DNA of 64,000 bases from Pseudomaricurvus sp033283175 (GCA_033283175.1 JAWMQM010000001.1:310001-374000); one strand, 5' to 3'. Positions 1 through 7,988 are shown, numbered from the stretch's first letter. The notes: generated from the sequence alone by a model not told the origin. Translations and numbers: made by a program.

Positions 1-1434
1 ACGCTGTTCAGCACATTGGGTGAGACCGCAGCCAGCATCAAAGAGCGTCTGCTGCTGCAATCACTGCTGCAGGATCCAGAGCAACTCCGCGCCAACCAGG
101 AAGCGCTGTGGCAGTCACTGATGACCATGAACGAAGCGGAGATCGACCTGCGCCAAAAGCAGGCCAAACAATCCGCCAATAAAGAGCTGCAGGGCTGGTA
201 TGAACTGGCAGCCATCAGCAAACACAACCCCAGCGACCTGCAGCAACAATTGCAACAGGTAAACCGCTGGATTGCACGCTGGCCGGAGCACCCCGCCAGT
301 TTTAACCTGCCCTCGGACCTGCAACTGTTGCAACAACTTGTGAACGAGCAACCGCAACAGGTGGCCCTGCTACTCCCCCAACAGGGGAACCTGGCAAGAG
401 CGGGACGCGCCGTGCGCGACGGTTTTATGGCAGCGTATTTCAACGCCCGCCAGAACGGCGCAAGGGTACCCGAAGTGCGTTTCTATGACAGTGCCCAGGG
501 TGACATCTACAGCCAGTATAACCGCGCTGTTACCGATGGTGCCGAGCTGATCATTGGCCCGCTGGACAAGCAGATGGTTAACCTGCTCAGCCAACAGAAA
601 GAGCTTCCGGTGCCCACACTGGCGGTCAACTACAGTGACCAGAGCGATAAAGCCACCGACAACCTGTTCCAGTTCGGCCTCTCCACCGAAGACGAAGCCG
701 GCCAGACCGCGCAACGCGCCTGGATTGAAGGTCACCGCTACGCCCTGATCCTGACCAACGACAGCAGCTGGTCGGCCCGCAGCGCCGACGCCTTCCGCAA
801 CGCTTGGGAAGCGCTTGGTGGCAAGGTGCTGAACCGTAGCAGTTTTGCCGGCAGCGGCGACTACTCCAACGTCATCCGCAGCGCCCTGCAGATCGACAAC
901 AGCCAAAAGCGCGCCCAGGACCTGCGGGTGCAGATTGGTCGCGCCTTCGAATTTGAACCCCGTCGCCGTCAGGACGCCGATTTCCTCTACCTGGTGGCCA
1001 CGCCGGACCAGGCGCGCCAGGTAAAGCCAACCCTGGCCTTCCACTACGCCAGCAACCTGCCGGTGTACGCCAGCAGCCACATTTATACCGGCAGCAACGA
1101 TCCCAAGCTGGACCGCGATATGGATGGCATCCGCTTCTCCACCCTGCCCTGGTTTTTCGACACTGAGGATACCGTGCGCAAAAGCATTCTGCGGGAAGCC
1201 GGCTCCTCCGGCTCCTTCGAGAAGCTCTATGCCCTCGGTGCCGACAGTTTCCAGATCTACCCCAGGCTGAAACAGCTGCAGGTCACACCCTATCTGCGAC
1301 TGCACGGACTCACCGGCGCCCTCAGCATGAACGGTGAAGGGCTGATACAGCGCGAGCAGGTGTGGGCCACCATGAAGAATGGCAGTGCCCGCACCCTGCC
1401 CCGGGTCGTCAGCGACGGTGAGCCCGGCAGCTGA
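1..1434 (+). CDS. lpoA: LpoA-family penicillin-binding protein activator (5' end cut off)
   Basis: The frame is open from the first base, so the true start and the lipoprotein signal lie outside the window; about 477 C-terminal residues are present. The family is an outer-membrane lipoprotein that reaches through the periplasm to activate the peptidoglycan synthase PBP1a. The early part is helical and Gln/Leu rich, as in the TPR-like N-domain. From about residue 115 a periplasmic-binding-protein-like fold begins (VALLLPQQG, then a GPLDK segment), matching the LpoA C-domain. It is followed by yraN, diaA and a BON lipoprotein, the usual order in gammaproteobacteria. Family assignment is firm; only the N-terminus is missing. 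Confidence 0.9.
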   Translation, partial: TLFSTLGETAASIKERLLLQSLLQDPEQLRANQEALWQSLMTMNEAEIDLRQKQAKQSANKELQGWYELAAISKHNPSDLQQQLQQVNRWIARWPEHPASFNLPSDLQLLQQLVNEQPQQVALLLPQQGNLARAGRAVRDGFMAAYFNARQNGARVPEVRFYDSAQGDIYSQYNRAVTDGAELIIGPLDKQMVNLLSQQKELPVPTLAVNYSDQSDKATDNLFQFGLSTEDEAGQTAQRAWIEGHRYALILTNDSSWSARSADAFRNAWEALGGKVLNRSSFAGSGDYSNVIRSALQIDNSQKRAQDLRVQIGRAFEFEPRRRQDADFLYLVATPDQARQVKPTLAFHYASNLPVYASSHIYTGSNDPKLDRDMDGIRFSTLPWFFDTEDTVRKSILREAGSSGSFEKLYALGADSFQIYPRLKQLQVTPYLRLHGLTGALSMNGEGLIQREQVWATMKNGSARTLPRVVSDGEPGS

Positions 1435-1480
1435 GGCCGCCGCAGACAACAAACAACCGGACAACAGGCAAGGAGGCATC

Positions 1481-1867
1481 ATGTTCGGCAGATCAGGATC
1501 CGGGAGCAAACTGCGCAGCCCCCAACAGCGTACCGGTGCAGAGCAGGAGCTGGCAGCGGAACAATATCTGCTGCAACAGGGACTAATCCTGCTGCAGCGC
1601 AACTTCTGGTGCAAACTGGGTGAGATCGATCTCATCATGCGCGATGGCGAGCAACTGGTCTTTATCGAAGTCCGCTTTCGCAAGCACGCCGGCTATGGCC
1701 TGGCGCAAGAGACAGTAACCATCACCAAGCAGCGTAAATTGTTGCGGGCAGCACAGTATTATCTGCTGCACAATTGCGCTGACGATCCACCCTGTCGTTT
1801 TGACGTGGTGGCAGTACACCAACAACAGCCGCTGGAGTGGATCCGGAACGCCTTCGGCGCAGAGTAA
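1481..1867 (+). CDS. yraN: YraN family protein (UPF0102), putative nuclease fold
   Basis: The 128-residue product belongs to the YraN family, which has a PD-(D/E)xK nuclease-like fold and no firmly established role. The core motif is visible as GEID (residues 47-50) and EVRFR (63-67). Arg stands where nucleases have Lys, as I recall it also does in E. coli YraN. I chose ATG 1481 because AGGAGG lies ten bases upstream; the frame opens earlier but has no better site. It sits 46 bases after lpoA and 33 before diaA, so the four genes probably form one transcript. Confidence 0.85.
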   Translation: MFGRSGSGSKLRSPQQRTGAEQELAAEQYLLQQGLILLQRNFWCKLGEIDLIMRDGEQLVFIEVRFRKHAGYGLAQETVTITKQRKLLRAAQYYLLHNCADDPPCRFDVVAVHQQQPLEWIRNAFGAE

Positions 1868-1900
1868 GGCAACCACCAACCGCGGCTTGAACGGGATATT

Positions 1901-2491
1901 ATGGAACAACGCATAATTACGCTTTTTCACGAGAGCATTGAGGCCAAGATGCAGGCCGGCGAGTATCTGGCGCCGCTGCTGTGCGAGGCCAGTGAAATGC
2001 TGGTGCACTGCCTGGTTAACGAAGGCCGCATCCTGGTGGCCGGCAACGGTATCAGTGCCGCCAATGCGCAGATTCTCAGCGCCAGCCTTTGCAATCGCTT
2101 TGAGCGTGAACGCCCGGGCCTCCCCGCCATGACCCTGGGTATGGACGTCACCACACAGACCGCCATCGCCTGCGACATCAGCTTCAACGAAATTTACGCG
2201 CGTCAGGTGCGGGCACTGGGTCACCCCGGCGATGTACTGGTGCTGATATCCACCACCGGCAATCCCAACAACCTGGTACAGGCGGTCGCCGCTGCCCACG
2301 AACGGGATATGAACGTGATTGCCCTGGCCGGCCCGGACGGCGGCAACATGGCGTCGGTACTGGATGCCCACGACCTGGAGCTGCGGGTGCCGGTATACGA
2401 CGCCGTGCGCCTGCACGAGATACACCTGCTGAGTATTTTTTGTCTCTGCGACCTTATCGATCAGCAGTTATTCGGAGGAGAAGAATGCTGA
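1901..2491 (+). CDS. diaA: DiaA-like SIS-domain protein (DnaA initiator-associating)
   Basis: The 196-residue SIS-fold protein is related to phosphoheptose isomerase. In E. coli DiaA binds DnaA and promotes timely initiation at oriC. The glycine loop reads GNGIS (residues 48-52), where GmhA enzymes have GNGGS, and the second SIS loop is ISTTGNP. The C-terminal segment with LHEIHLLSIF and CLCDLID is typical of DiaA rather than GmhA. Position between yraN and a BON lipoprotein gene supports DiaA. A GmhA isomerase role is less likely given the altered loop but cannot be excluded. Confidence 0.8.
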   Translation: MEQRIITLFHESIEAKMQAGEYLAPLLCEASEMLVHCLVNEGRILVAGNGISAANAQILSASLCNRFERERPGLPAMTLGMDVTTQTAIACDISFNEIYARQVRALGHPGDVLVLISTTGNPNNLVQAVAAAHERDMNVIALAGPDGGNMASVLDAHDLELRVPVYDAVRLHEIHLLSIFCLCDLIDQQLFGGEEC

Positions 2492-3060
2492 AAGTCCTGC
2501 AATACGGCACACTGATAGGCCTGATCACCGCGGTGATTGGCTGCACGTCAGTGGTCGACGCCACCACCGAGCGACCGGTACAGTTCAACCCCGGCAAGCG
2601 CACACTCGGTGCCCTGATTGACGATCAGCAACTGGAAATTGCAGCGGCAGTAAACATCCGCAAGGCCGACGAAGCGCTGGACAATTCCCACATCAATGTC
2701 GTGGCCTTTAACGGCATTCTCCTGCTCACTGGCCAGGTGCCGCGTCACGACCTGCGCACCCTGGCCGGCGACACCGCAAAGCGCATCCATGGTGTGCGCC
2801 AGGTATTCAATGAGATCCAGGTACAGGGCACCACATCATTCCTCGCCCGCGCCAACGACAGCTGGTTGACCACCAAGGTCAAAAGTACACTGATCGGCCA
2901 CAAGGACATCGACAGCGGCCGCATCAAGGTGGTATCGGAAGATGGTGTGGTCTACCTGATGGGATTGCTGTCGCAGACAGAGGCCGCCAAAGCTGCCAGC
3001 GTGGTCAGCAACATTGGCGGCGTACAGAAAGTGGTCAAGGCGTTCGAATACATCGACTGA
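2485..3060 (+). CDS. dolP: BON-domain lipoprotein, DolP/YraP family
   Basis: The predicted outer-membrane lipoprotein has 191 residues. The N-terminus has a hydrophobic signal ending AVIGC, a type II signal peptidase site with Cys20 as the lipidated residue. Two BON domains follow (about residues 45-110 and 120-188), the arrangement of DolP, which binds anionic phospholipids at the division site and supports outer-membrane integrity. ATG 2485 was chosen because GGAGGAG precedes it and the signal peptide then starts correctly. It overlaps the end of diaA by seven bases, indicating translational coupling. Confidence 0.85.
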   Translation: MLKVLQYGTLIGLITAVIGCTSVVDATTERPVQFNPGKRTLGALIDDQQLEIAAAVNIRKADEALDNSHINVVAFNGILLLTGQVPRHDLRTLAGDTAKRIHGVRQVFNEIQVQGTTSFLARANDSWLTTKVKSTLIGHKDIDSGRIKVVSEDGVVYLMGLLSQTEAAKAASVVSNIGGVQKVVKAFEYID

Positions 3061-3242
3061 CACCACAGTCAGGCAGTCACGGCGGTTTGTGCATATACTT
3101 GAAGGGCAAGGCTGCCCGGTGGAGCGCAACCGCAGAGGACAGCTACAGGTTTACTGCCGCCACCTCCGGTGCTGATCACTAGCCGCGTACGACCAGACGG
3201 TGTGCACGGTCAGTTGCTCGCGAACGTCTCAGGAGGTCTGTT
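3061..3242. other. dolP to YbaK intergenic region, no feature recognised
   Basis: About 180 bases with only the strong ribosome binding site of the following gene at the end. Short G/C-rich complementary segments (GGTGG near 3119 and CCACC near 3162) could fold into a long-range hairpin, but no riboswitch consensus is recognised. Confidence 0.4.
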
Positions 3243-3740
3243 ATGGGCGTAGCGTTAACCCTGGAGCAATACCTTAAGACCTGCAACATTGCATTTGACC
3301 TGACGCCCCATCACTACAGCGAAGGGGCTTTCAATACCGCACTCTGTGCCGCCATTCCCAGCCACTGCCTGGCCAAGGCTGTGGTCTTCCGCGATGAAGA
3401 CCTGCACTACACCATGGCCGTTGTGCCCGCCAACCACCGGGTACTCAGGCACACCCTCAACGAAATTCTCGACCGCCATCTTGAACTGGCCGATGAGGAC
3501 GAGCTGGACTCTATCTTCTTTGACTGCCAGCAGGGCGCCATCCCCTCCTGCGGCCAGGCCTATGGACTCAACGTCATCTGGGACGATCGCCTCAGCGACC
3601 CCGCAGAGCTGTGGCTGGAGGCCGGCGACCACCAGCACCTGGTGCACCTCTCCGGCACGGACTTCCAGCGACTGATGGCCAGCAGCCTGCACGACACCAT
3701 CAGCTGCGTCAAAAGCAGGCGCCGCTTACGTCGCTACTGA
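3243..3740 (+). CDS. YbaK/ProX-like aminoacyl-tRNA deacylase domain protein
   Basis: A 165-residue stand-alone YbaK/aminoacyl-tRNA editing domain. Family members hydrolyse mischarged tRNAs such as Cys-tRNAPro or Ala-tRNAPro. Features seen are the N-terminal helix, LAKAVVFRD in place of the usual AKTLVF/K segment, an ADEDELDSIFFDC region and a C-terminal LVHLSGTDF strand. The substrate cannot be deduced, and the family also includes divergent members without shown activity. A strong AGGAGG ends five bases before the ATG. It is monocistronic and ends at a very strong hairpin terminator. Confidence 0.7.
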   Translation: MGVALTLEQYLKTCNIAFDLTPHHYSEGAFNTALCAAIPSHCLAKAVVFRDEDLHYTMAVVPANHRVLRHTLNEILDRHLELADEDELDSIFFDCQQGAIPSCGQAYGLNVIWDDRLSDPAELWLEAGDHQHLVHLSGTDFQRLMASSLHDTISCVKSRRRLRRY

Positions 3741-3749
3741 GCAAATCGC

Positions 3750-3789
3750 GGACACAAAAAAACCACCCGCAGGTGGTTTTTTTGTGTCC
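3750..3789. terminator. Bidirectional rho-independent terminator, 18-bp perfect stem
   Basis: Perfect 18-base inverted repeat (3750-3767 and 3772-3789) with a 4-base CGCA loop. The stem has a GC core next to the loop, flanked by A7 on one side and T7 on the other, so it can terminate both the YbaK-like gene from the left and exbD from the right. Confidence 0.92.
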
Positions 3790-3805
3790 GCTGTCAGCAG
3801 GGAAT

Positions 3806-4225
3806 TTACTTCTCTTCCGGCGGAATCAGCGATACGTCGTACACCTTGGCCTCACGGGCGGCATCGGCGATCGCCACAAACATTTTCGCACTGGCTGCGC
3901 CATCGGCCTTAACCACTACCGGGGCCTTGGGGCGCTCGGCGTGAATGCGCTCGATATTGGCTCGGACGGCACGCACATCAATGCGGCGCTCTTCCATCCA
4001 GATCTCATCGCTGGCGTTAACCATGACCACAATTGCGCTGTTGTCATCGTTCTGGGCTTGCTGCTTATCCTGATTTTCCGGCAAGTTGACGTCGATGGTA
4101 CTTTCCTTGACAAAGGATGCCGTCACAATGAAGAAAATCAGCATGATGAACACAACGTCCAGCATAGGGGTCAAATCGATTTCGCTGTTGTCCTCTTCAA
4201 CCAGATGACCTTTCTTACGTCTCAC
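3806..4225 (-). CDS. exbD: ExbD/TolR family biopolymer transport protein, orphan
   Basis: The 139-residue inner-membrane protein has a short cytoplasmic N-terminus, one transmembrane helix (about residues 17-38) and a periplasmic domain. The helix carries the conserved proton-carrying Asp in PMLDVVFIML. ExbD works with ExbB and TonB to couple proton motive force to outer-membrane receptors. No exbB, tolQ or canonical tonB lies next to it: the divergent neighbour is a HopJ-like gene and the convergent neighbour a YbaK-like gene. Its stator partner must be encoded elsewhere. Family assignment is secure, system membership is not. Confidence 0.88.
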   Translation of the reverse strand: MRRKKGHLVEEDNSEIDLTPMLDVVFIMLIFFIVTASFVKESTIDVNLPENQDKQQAQNDDNSAIVVMVNASDEIWMEERRIDVRAVRANIERIHAERPKAPVVVKADGAASAKMFVAIADAAREAKVYDVSLIPPEEK

Positions 4226-4454
4226 TGTAGAACCTCTTCCGCTTTGCCGGCCTGCAGGCCGATCGTGTCTTTATCATCAGGGCTGCCCTCCGACCTCCGG
4301 CAGGCAGTTTCACTCAGGCGGGCAATCTTAACAGCTCTCTCAGCCAGTGACTAACACTCGCAAGGCCTTCGTGGTGTTTGTTAAGCTTGCGTCCCATTTT
4401 TGTCTGTGCGGGTATCGTTTTTACCCATAATCCTGTCACTCAAGGTAACACCAA

Positions 4455-4799
4455 ATGAAAATCGACGATTTTTTGAACAAGCTGCAACAGAGCCCGGAGA
4501 GCGTCCAGTTCGCCGACACCATGGCCACCATCGACGCCAATTACGCCGTCAGCGCCACAGCGTTCGGGAATGGCTCCCTGCACAACGGCGCCGACCAGAA
4601 TCAGGGGTCCTGCAAGCTGCTGGCATTTGCCCGCCTGCAGGGACTGACACCCGCCGCAACCCTGCACTGCTTTGGTGATTACTACCGGGTGGACGTACTG
4701 CAGAATCCGGGCGGCAGTGATCACCAGAACATTCGCAATTTCATGCAGAGCGGCTGGGACGGCGTGAGCTTCGAAGGCACCCCGCTGACGCCGCGCTAA
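4455..4799 (+). CDS. HopJ type III effector family protein
   Basis: A 114-residue protein of the HopJ/HopPmaJ family, named after a Pseudomonas syringae effector but widespread in marine gammaproteobacteria without type III secretion. Seen: an N-terminal helix DDFLNKLQ, a FADTMATIDANY segment, the FGNGSLHN motif, then GSCKLLAFARLQGL and the terminal YYRVDVLQNP-GSDHQNIRNFM region. The full family length is present. There is no secretion apparatus or signal peptide in the window, so an effector role should not be assumed; the cellular function is unknown. Confidence 0.8.
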   Translation: MKIDDFLNKLQQSPESVQFADTMATIDANYAVSATAFGNGSLHNGADQNQGSCKLLAFARLQGLTPAATLHCFGDYYRVDVLQNPGGSDHQNIRNFMQSGWDGVSFEGTPLTPR

Positions 4800-4808
4800 C
4801 CCGTTACC

Positions 4809-4843
4809 GGATCTCTGCGGACACAACAGCCCCACGGAGATCC
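4809..4843. terminator. Weak hairpin between convergent genes
   Basis: Seven-base inverted repeat GGATCTC/GAGATCC with a 21-base loop, between the HopJ-like gene and the GIY-YIG-like gene. There is no T tract, so it is only a candidate end of transcription. Confidence 0.3.
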
Positions 4844-4854
4844 AGCCCGGCGGA

Positions 4855-6117
4855 TCAGAGGCGGCGTTTGTACTTCTCCGCCGCCTTGGTGCGCTCCTCC
4901 AGCCGGCCGAGGATTTCAGCCATTTCATCCGCTTCCGCCGCACGACGCTGGCTCTGCCGCATCTCCCGCGCCGCCCGCTCTTCCGCGATCGCTTCGCGAA
5001 TACGCTTTTCCCTCGCCGCCGATCCACCCTTGGCAGGACGCCGTGGAGGCTCGCTCGCTGGTGGTGACTGGCGCTCGGGTACCGCAGCCCGGGGCTTTTC
5101 CGCTGACCGCTGCAACGGTGTACTCAACCCCGGTGGCGGGGCAACCTCTGTGGTGGCCCCGGCTGCAGCAGGGGCTTCAATGGCTTTCTGCCGCACCGCC
5201 TGCTGCCGTTCCTTCTCCGCCTGCTGCACACGACGCTCAGCCTGCACCTGACGGCTGCGGGCAACCTTCGCCTTTTCGCTGTTTTCCTTACGGGTCTGGA
5301 TACGTCGCAATTCGATGCGCGCCAGAACATCACGCATCTCGGCGTACTGCTCCTGGGTGCGGCGCTGATTCTGGTTGTCGCGACGCTCCCGCTCTTCAGC
5401 GATGGCCTCACGAATGCGCTTCTCTTTCGAGGAAGAGCTGGCGCGCCCGTCGGGCAATCGCTCGGGTGCAGCCGCCGCAGGACAGCCGCCACCGCGCTGC
5501 GCTTCACGCTCCTGCAGCAATCTGGCCTGGGCAGCTTTCATCATATTGATGCGCTGCAGCAAGCGGGCCTCATCATCAGCAGCATCAGACTCCACGGTGG
5601 CAGATGCGGCGGTGCAAGCGGCCTGCGGTTGACCGGAGATCACGGCAGGCGTACCACCGGCCGACCGCGAGGCAGCATCCTGCGCAGTGCCGGCAGCACT
5701 ATCTGCAACCGCACTGCCGGGCCAGTCTGCGGCCTCGAAGATCGCATCGTCATCGACCGGGCCATCGTCATCCGCCAGCGAAGCCAGCAGGGCCTTCACC
5801 GCATCGGCAGAAGACTTGCTGGTGCTCTTGGCAGCAGGGGCCGCCACACTGCTGCGCGAGGACCTGATGGCCTCGGCACCCAGCTCTTCGCGGGCCTCAC
5901 GCATCGACTCCCGGGCCTCACCCGGGCTATCGGCAAACGCCCACACTTCCACTGTAAAACCCGCAACCCCATGGTTGCGCAATACATTAAAAAATTCTCC
6001 GCTGGCGCCGGCTTCTGCCTGAGAGGTCAGGCTTGCCCACTCCTCCTCTACGCTCTCCCTTGCTGTGCCTACATACACCTGTTCACTGTGCACACTGGTG
6101 GCGGTAAAAACGATCAA
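4855..6117 (-). CDS. GIY-YIG-like N-domain plus long charged coiled-coil protein, function unknown
   Basis: A 420-residue protein. Residues 1-85 resemble a GIY-YIG nuclease fold: MIVFTAT then VYVGT in the two strands, followed by helices ending in REAREELGAEAI. The catalytic residues usual in the family are not obvious, so activity is doubtful. Residues 90-230 are low-complexity, Ala/Ser/Asp rich. Residues 231-310 and 370-420 are highly charged and likely coiled coil. They contain two copies of one module, each beginning EKRIREAIAEER (232-243 and 370-381) and continuing with a Q/R-rich stretch and a hydrophobic helix. A third shorter related helix lies at about 183-207. No signal peptide or membrane segment. 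No function assigned. Confidence 0.75.
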   Translation of the reverse strand: MIVFTATSVHSEQVYVGTARESVEEEWASLTSQAEAGASGEFFNVLRNHGVAGFTVEVWAFADSPGEARESMREAREELGAEAIRSSRSSVAAPAAKSTSKSSADAVKALLASLADDDGPVDDDAIFEAADWPGSAVADSAAGTAQDAASRSAGGTPAVISGQPQAACTAASATVESDAADDEARLLQRINMMKAAQARLLQEREAQRGGGCPAAAAPERLPDGRASSSSKEKRIREAIAEERERRDNQNQRRTQEQYAEMRDVLARIELRRIQTRKENSEKAKVARSRQVQAERRVQQAEKERQQAVRQKAIEAPAAAGATTEVAPPPGLSTPLQRSAEKPRAAVPERQSPPASEPPRRPAKGGSAAREKRIREAIAEERAAREMRQSQRRAAEADEMAEILGRLEERTKAAEKYKRRL

Positions 6118-6225
6118 AGCTGAACTACCTCTGCTGGACTACGGCATCGATTGGGGCGGGCGATTATAGTGAGCCGAAAAAAAATAGACAGCATTGACAG
6201 GGACAGTCAGTTATGGGGGCTGCAA

Positions 6226-7383
6226 TCAGGCGGGCAACAAGTCAGCAAAAAGCGGCAACTGGCCGGCGACACCCTCTTCGCCATCGCGGTCCAGCAAGCG
6301 CACACCCAGGCCCAACAGGCGCACAGGACGAGCACCGCGCTGCCAGGCCTCTGTCAGCATCTCCTGATAGTCTGTCAGCACCGCCCGGGTGCCGACCCGC
6401 TCGAGGGTGGTGGAGGTAAAGTCGTCAAATTTGAGCTTGATAAACGCCTTGATCACCCGCTCATCGCCAAGACGCTGCAACCTCTGACGCAGCTGTAGAA
6501 ACAGTTCCGGCAGGGCTTTAATGCAGCTGTCGACACCGGACAGGTCGCGGGCAAAGGTGTGCTCCACACTGAGGGACTTGCGCGTGCGGGACGGCTTTAC
6601 CGGCCGGCTGTCCTCGCCGCGACTGAGGGCGTGGAGACGGGCACCAAAACTGCCCAGCAGGCGGGTGAGTTCAAACAGGCTGTAATCGCGCAAATCGGCA
6701 CAGGTTTCCAGTCCCATGCGCTGCAACCGCTCGGCGGTGACCTTGCCCACACCGGGTATGCGTCGCAGTGGCAACGCCCGCACAAACCGGTCCACATCAG
6801 CGGGCACCACCACCGTCATGCCGTCGGGCTTGTGCCAGTCGCTGGCTACCTTGGCGATAAACTTGTTCGGGGCTACCCCTGCCGATACCGTGATTCCCAA
6901 CTGACTGGCAATGCGCTGGCGGATCTCGGCAGCCATGCGCGTGGCGCTGCCCTGGCAACGGACGCTGCCGGAGACATCGAGAAAGGCTTCGTCGAGGGAG
7001 AGCGGCTCCACCAGGTCGGTGTAGTCGTAGAAGATATCGCGCATGGCCGCCGATGCCTCCCGGTAACGCGCCATGTTATGGGGGACAATCAACAGGTCCG
7101 GGCACAGGCGTTTGGCATGCGCCGACGCCATGGCCGAGCGCACCCCAAACTGCCGCGCTTCGTAGTTGCAGGTGGAGATCACGCCACGTCGGGAGGGGTC
7201 CCCGCCCACCGCCAGCGGACGGTCGCGCAAGCGCGGATCATCACGCATCTCAATGGCGGCAAAAAAGCAGTCGGCATCGATATGGATAACCTTGCGACAG
7301 GAGGAATCAGCCGCTGGCGCAGGGGTCAGTAATCGACCTGCCCCAATGCCCTCAGGCACCGCACTGTCTGACACCCCCGGCAT
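6226..7383 (-). CDS. dinB: DNA polymerase IV (Y-family translesion polymerase)
   Basis: The 385-residue error-prone polymerase synthesises past DNA lesions. Seen: HIDADCFFAAIE (metal Asp36, steric-gate Phe), SLDEAF (residues 129-134, catalytic Asp/Glu), the IPGVGKVTAERL helix-hairpin-helix, a little-finger domain, and QLPLF at 375-379, the sliding-clamp binding motif. ATG 7383 was chosen because GAGGTGG precedes it; this leaves about 30 extra residues before the usual KVIHID start. A near-perfect LexA box lies 31-50 bases upstream, so SOS induction is expected. Confidence 0.96.
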   Translation of the reverse strand: MPGVSDSAVPEGIGAGRLLTPAPAADSSCRKVIHIDADCFFAAIEMRDDPRLRDRPLAVGGDPSRRGVISTCNYEARQFGVRSAMASAHAKRLCPDLLIVPHNMARYREASAAMRDIFYDYTDLVEPLSLDEAFLDVSGSVRCQGSATRMAAEIRQRIASQLGITVSAGVAPNKFIAKVASDWHKPDGMTVVVPADVDRFVRALPLRRIPGVGKVTAERLQRMGLETCADLRDYSLFELTRLLGSFGARLHALSRGEDSRPVKPSRTRKSLSVEHTFARDLSGVDSCIKALPELFLQLRQRLQRLGDERVIKAFIKLKFDDFTSTTLERVGTRAVLTDYQEMLTEAWQRGARPVRLLGLGVRLLDRDGEEGVAGQLPLFADLLPA

Positions 7384-7413
7384 GGTCCACCTCGCACACC
7401 ACCCAAACACGAA

Positions 7414-7433
7414 TACTGTATATTAAACCAGTA
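7414..7433. promoter_or_regulatory. LexA (SOS) box between dinB and a divergent small gene
   Basis: TACTG-N10-CAGTA with an AT-rich centre (TATATTAAAC), matching the gammaproteobacterial LexA consensus at every conserved outer position. It sits 30 bases upstream of the dinB start and 120 upstream of the divergent gene at 7553, so it can repress dinB and perhaps both genes. Confidence 0.88.
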
Positions 7434-7552
7434 CAGGGCCCGCACAGCAACAGCAGCCGGACACAGATTTGGGTATACTGCGCTCCCCTGACACCGCCCC
7501 GGATCCCCGGGGCGGCCACAAGGACCAAACAAGCATCGAGAGAGAAGCTCCT

Positions 7553-7957
7553 ATGACAGTCGGATCCTGGACACCAGACTCAGATCAATCCGCCCCCCGC
7601 CCTGTGGACCAGAGTGTGCTGCAGCACTTTGTGGCCCTCAGCCGCAACGAGCAGCTACAGAATCTCGGCGCCGCGCTGGACCCGGCCACCATTGAGCAGC
7701 AGGCGTACCTGATGAGCCTCGACGCCGGCAGCTGGAACGCTGCAGCGAGCCCTCTCGACGACGACGAGGTCTGGCACCTGATGCGATTCTTCACCCTCGC
7801 CGAAGAGCAGCTGACCGGCTGGCAGGCCGGCGCCCAATCACCGGTGATCTGGCTGAACAAAGTCCTCAAGCAGCGTGGTGCCGGACTGCAGCGGGAACAG
7901 TTGCAATGGATTCGCTCTCACAGCAGCAACCGCTTTCTGCCCAACGGCGCACTGTAA
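7553..7957 (+). CDS. Conserved hypothetical protein divergent from dinB
   Basis: A soluble acidic protein of 134 residues with no signal peptide or membrane segment. A predicted helical core includes LSRNEQLQNLGAALD, the segment DDDEVWHLMRFFTLAEEQL and a basic C-terminal helix QREQLQWIRSHSSNRFLPNGAL. I do not recognise a named domain. As I recall, Pseudomonas aeruginosa has an SOS-regulated hypothetical gene, PA0922, beside its dinB, and this may be the counterpart; that needs an alignment. A TATACT -10-like element lies at 7473-7478. The start at 7553 follows GAGAGAAG. The stop codon lies inside the left arm of a 17-bp inverted repeat. Confidence 0.7.
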   Translation: MTVGSWTPDSDQSAPRPVDQSVLQHFVALSRNEQLQNLGAALDPATIEQQAYLMSLDAGSWNAAASPLDDDEVWHLMRFFTLAEEQLTGWQAGAQSPVIWLNKVLKQRGAGLQREQLQWIRSHSSNRFLPNGAL

Positions 7958-7988
7958 CCCCGACCTCAGGCCGGGGTTACAGTGCGCC
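7946..7988. terminator. 17-bp perfect inverted repeat between convergent genes
   Basis: Arms 7946-7962 and 7972-7988 are perfectly complementary with a 9-base spacer. The left arm contains the last three codons and the stop of the 134-residue gene. The right arm ends two bases before the stop of the opposite gene. There is no T tract, so it may act as an RNA-stabilising hairpin or a bidirectional barrier rather than a classical terminator. Confidence 0.75.

Noticed and set aside
370..1683. 437-residue open frame antisense to lpoA and yraN
   Set aside because: It spans two real genes and their intergenic ribosome binding site on the other strand.
3061..3242. Possible riboswitch in the leader of the YbaK-like gene
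   Set aside because: A GGTGG/CCACC pairing can be drawn, but no conserved core of any riboswitch class I know is present.
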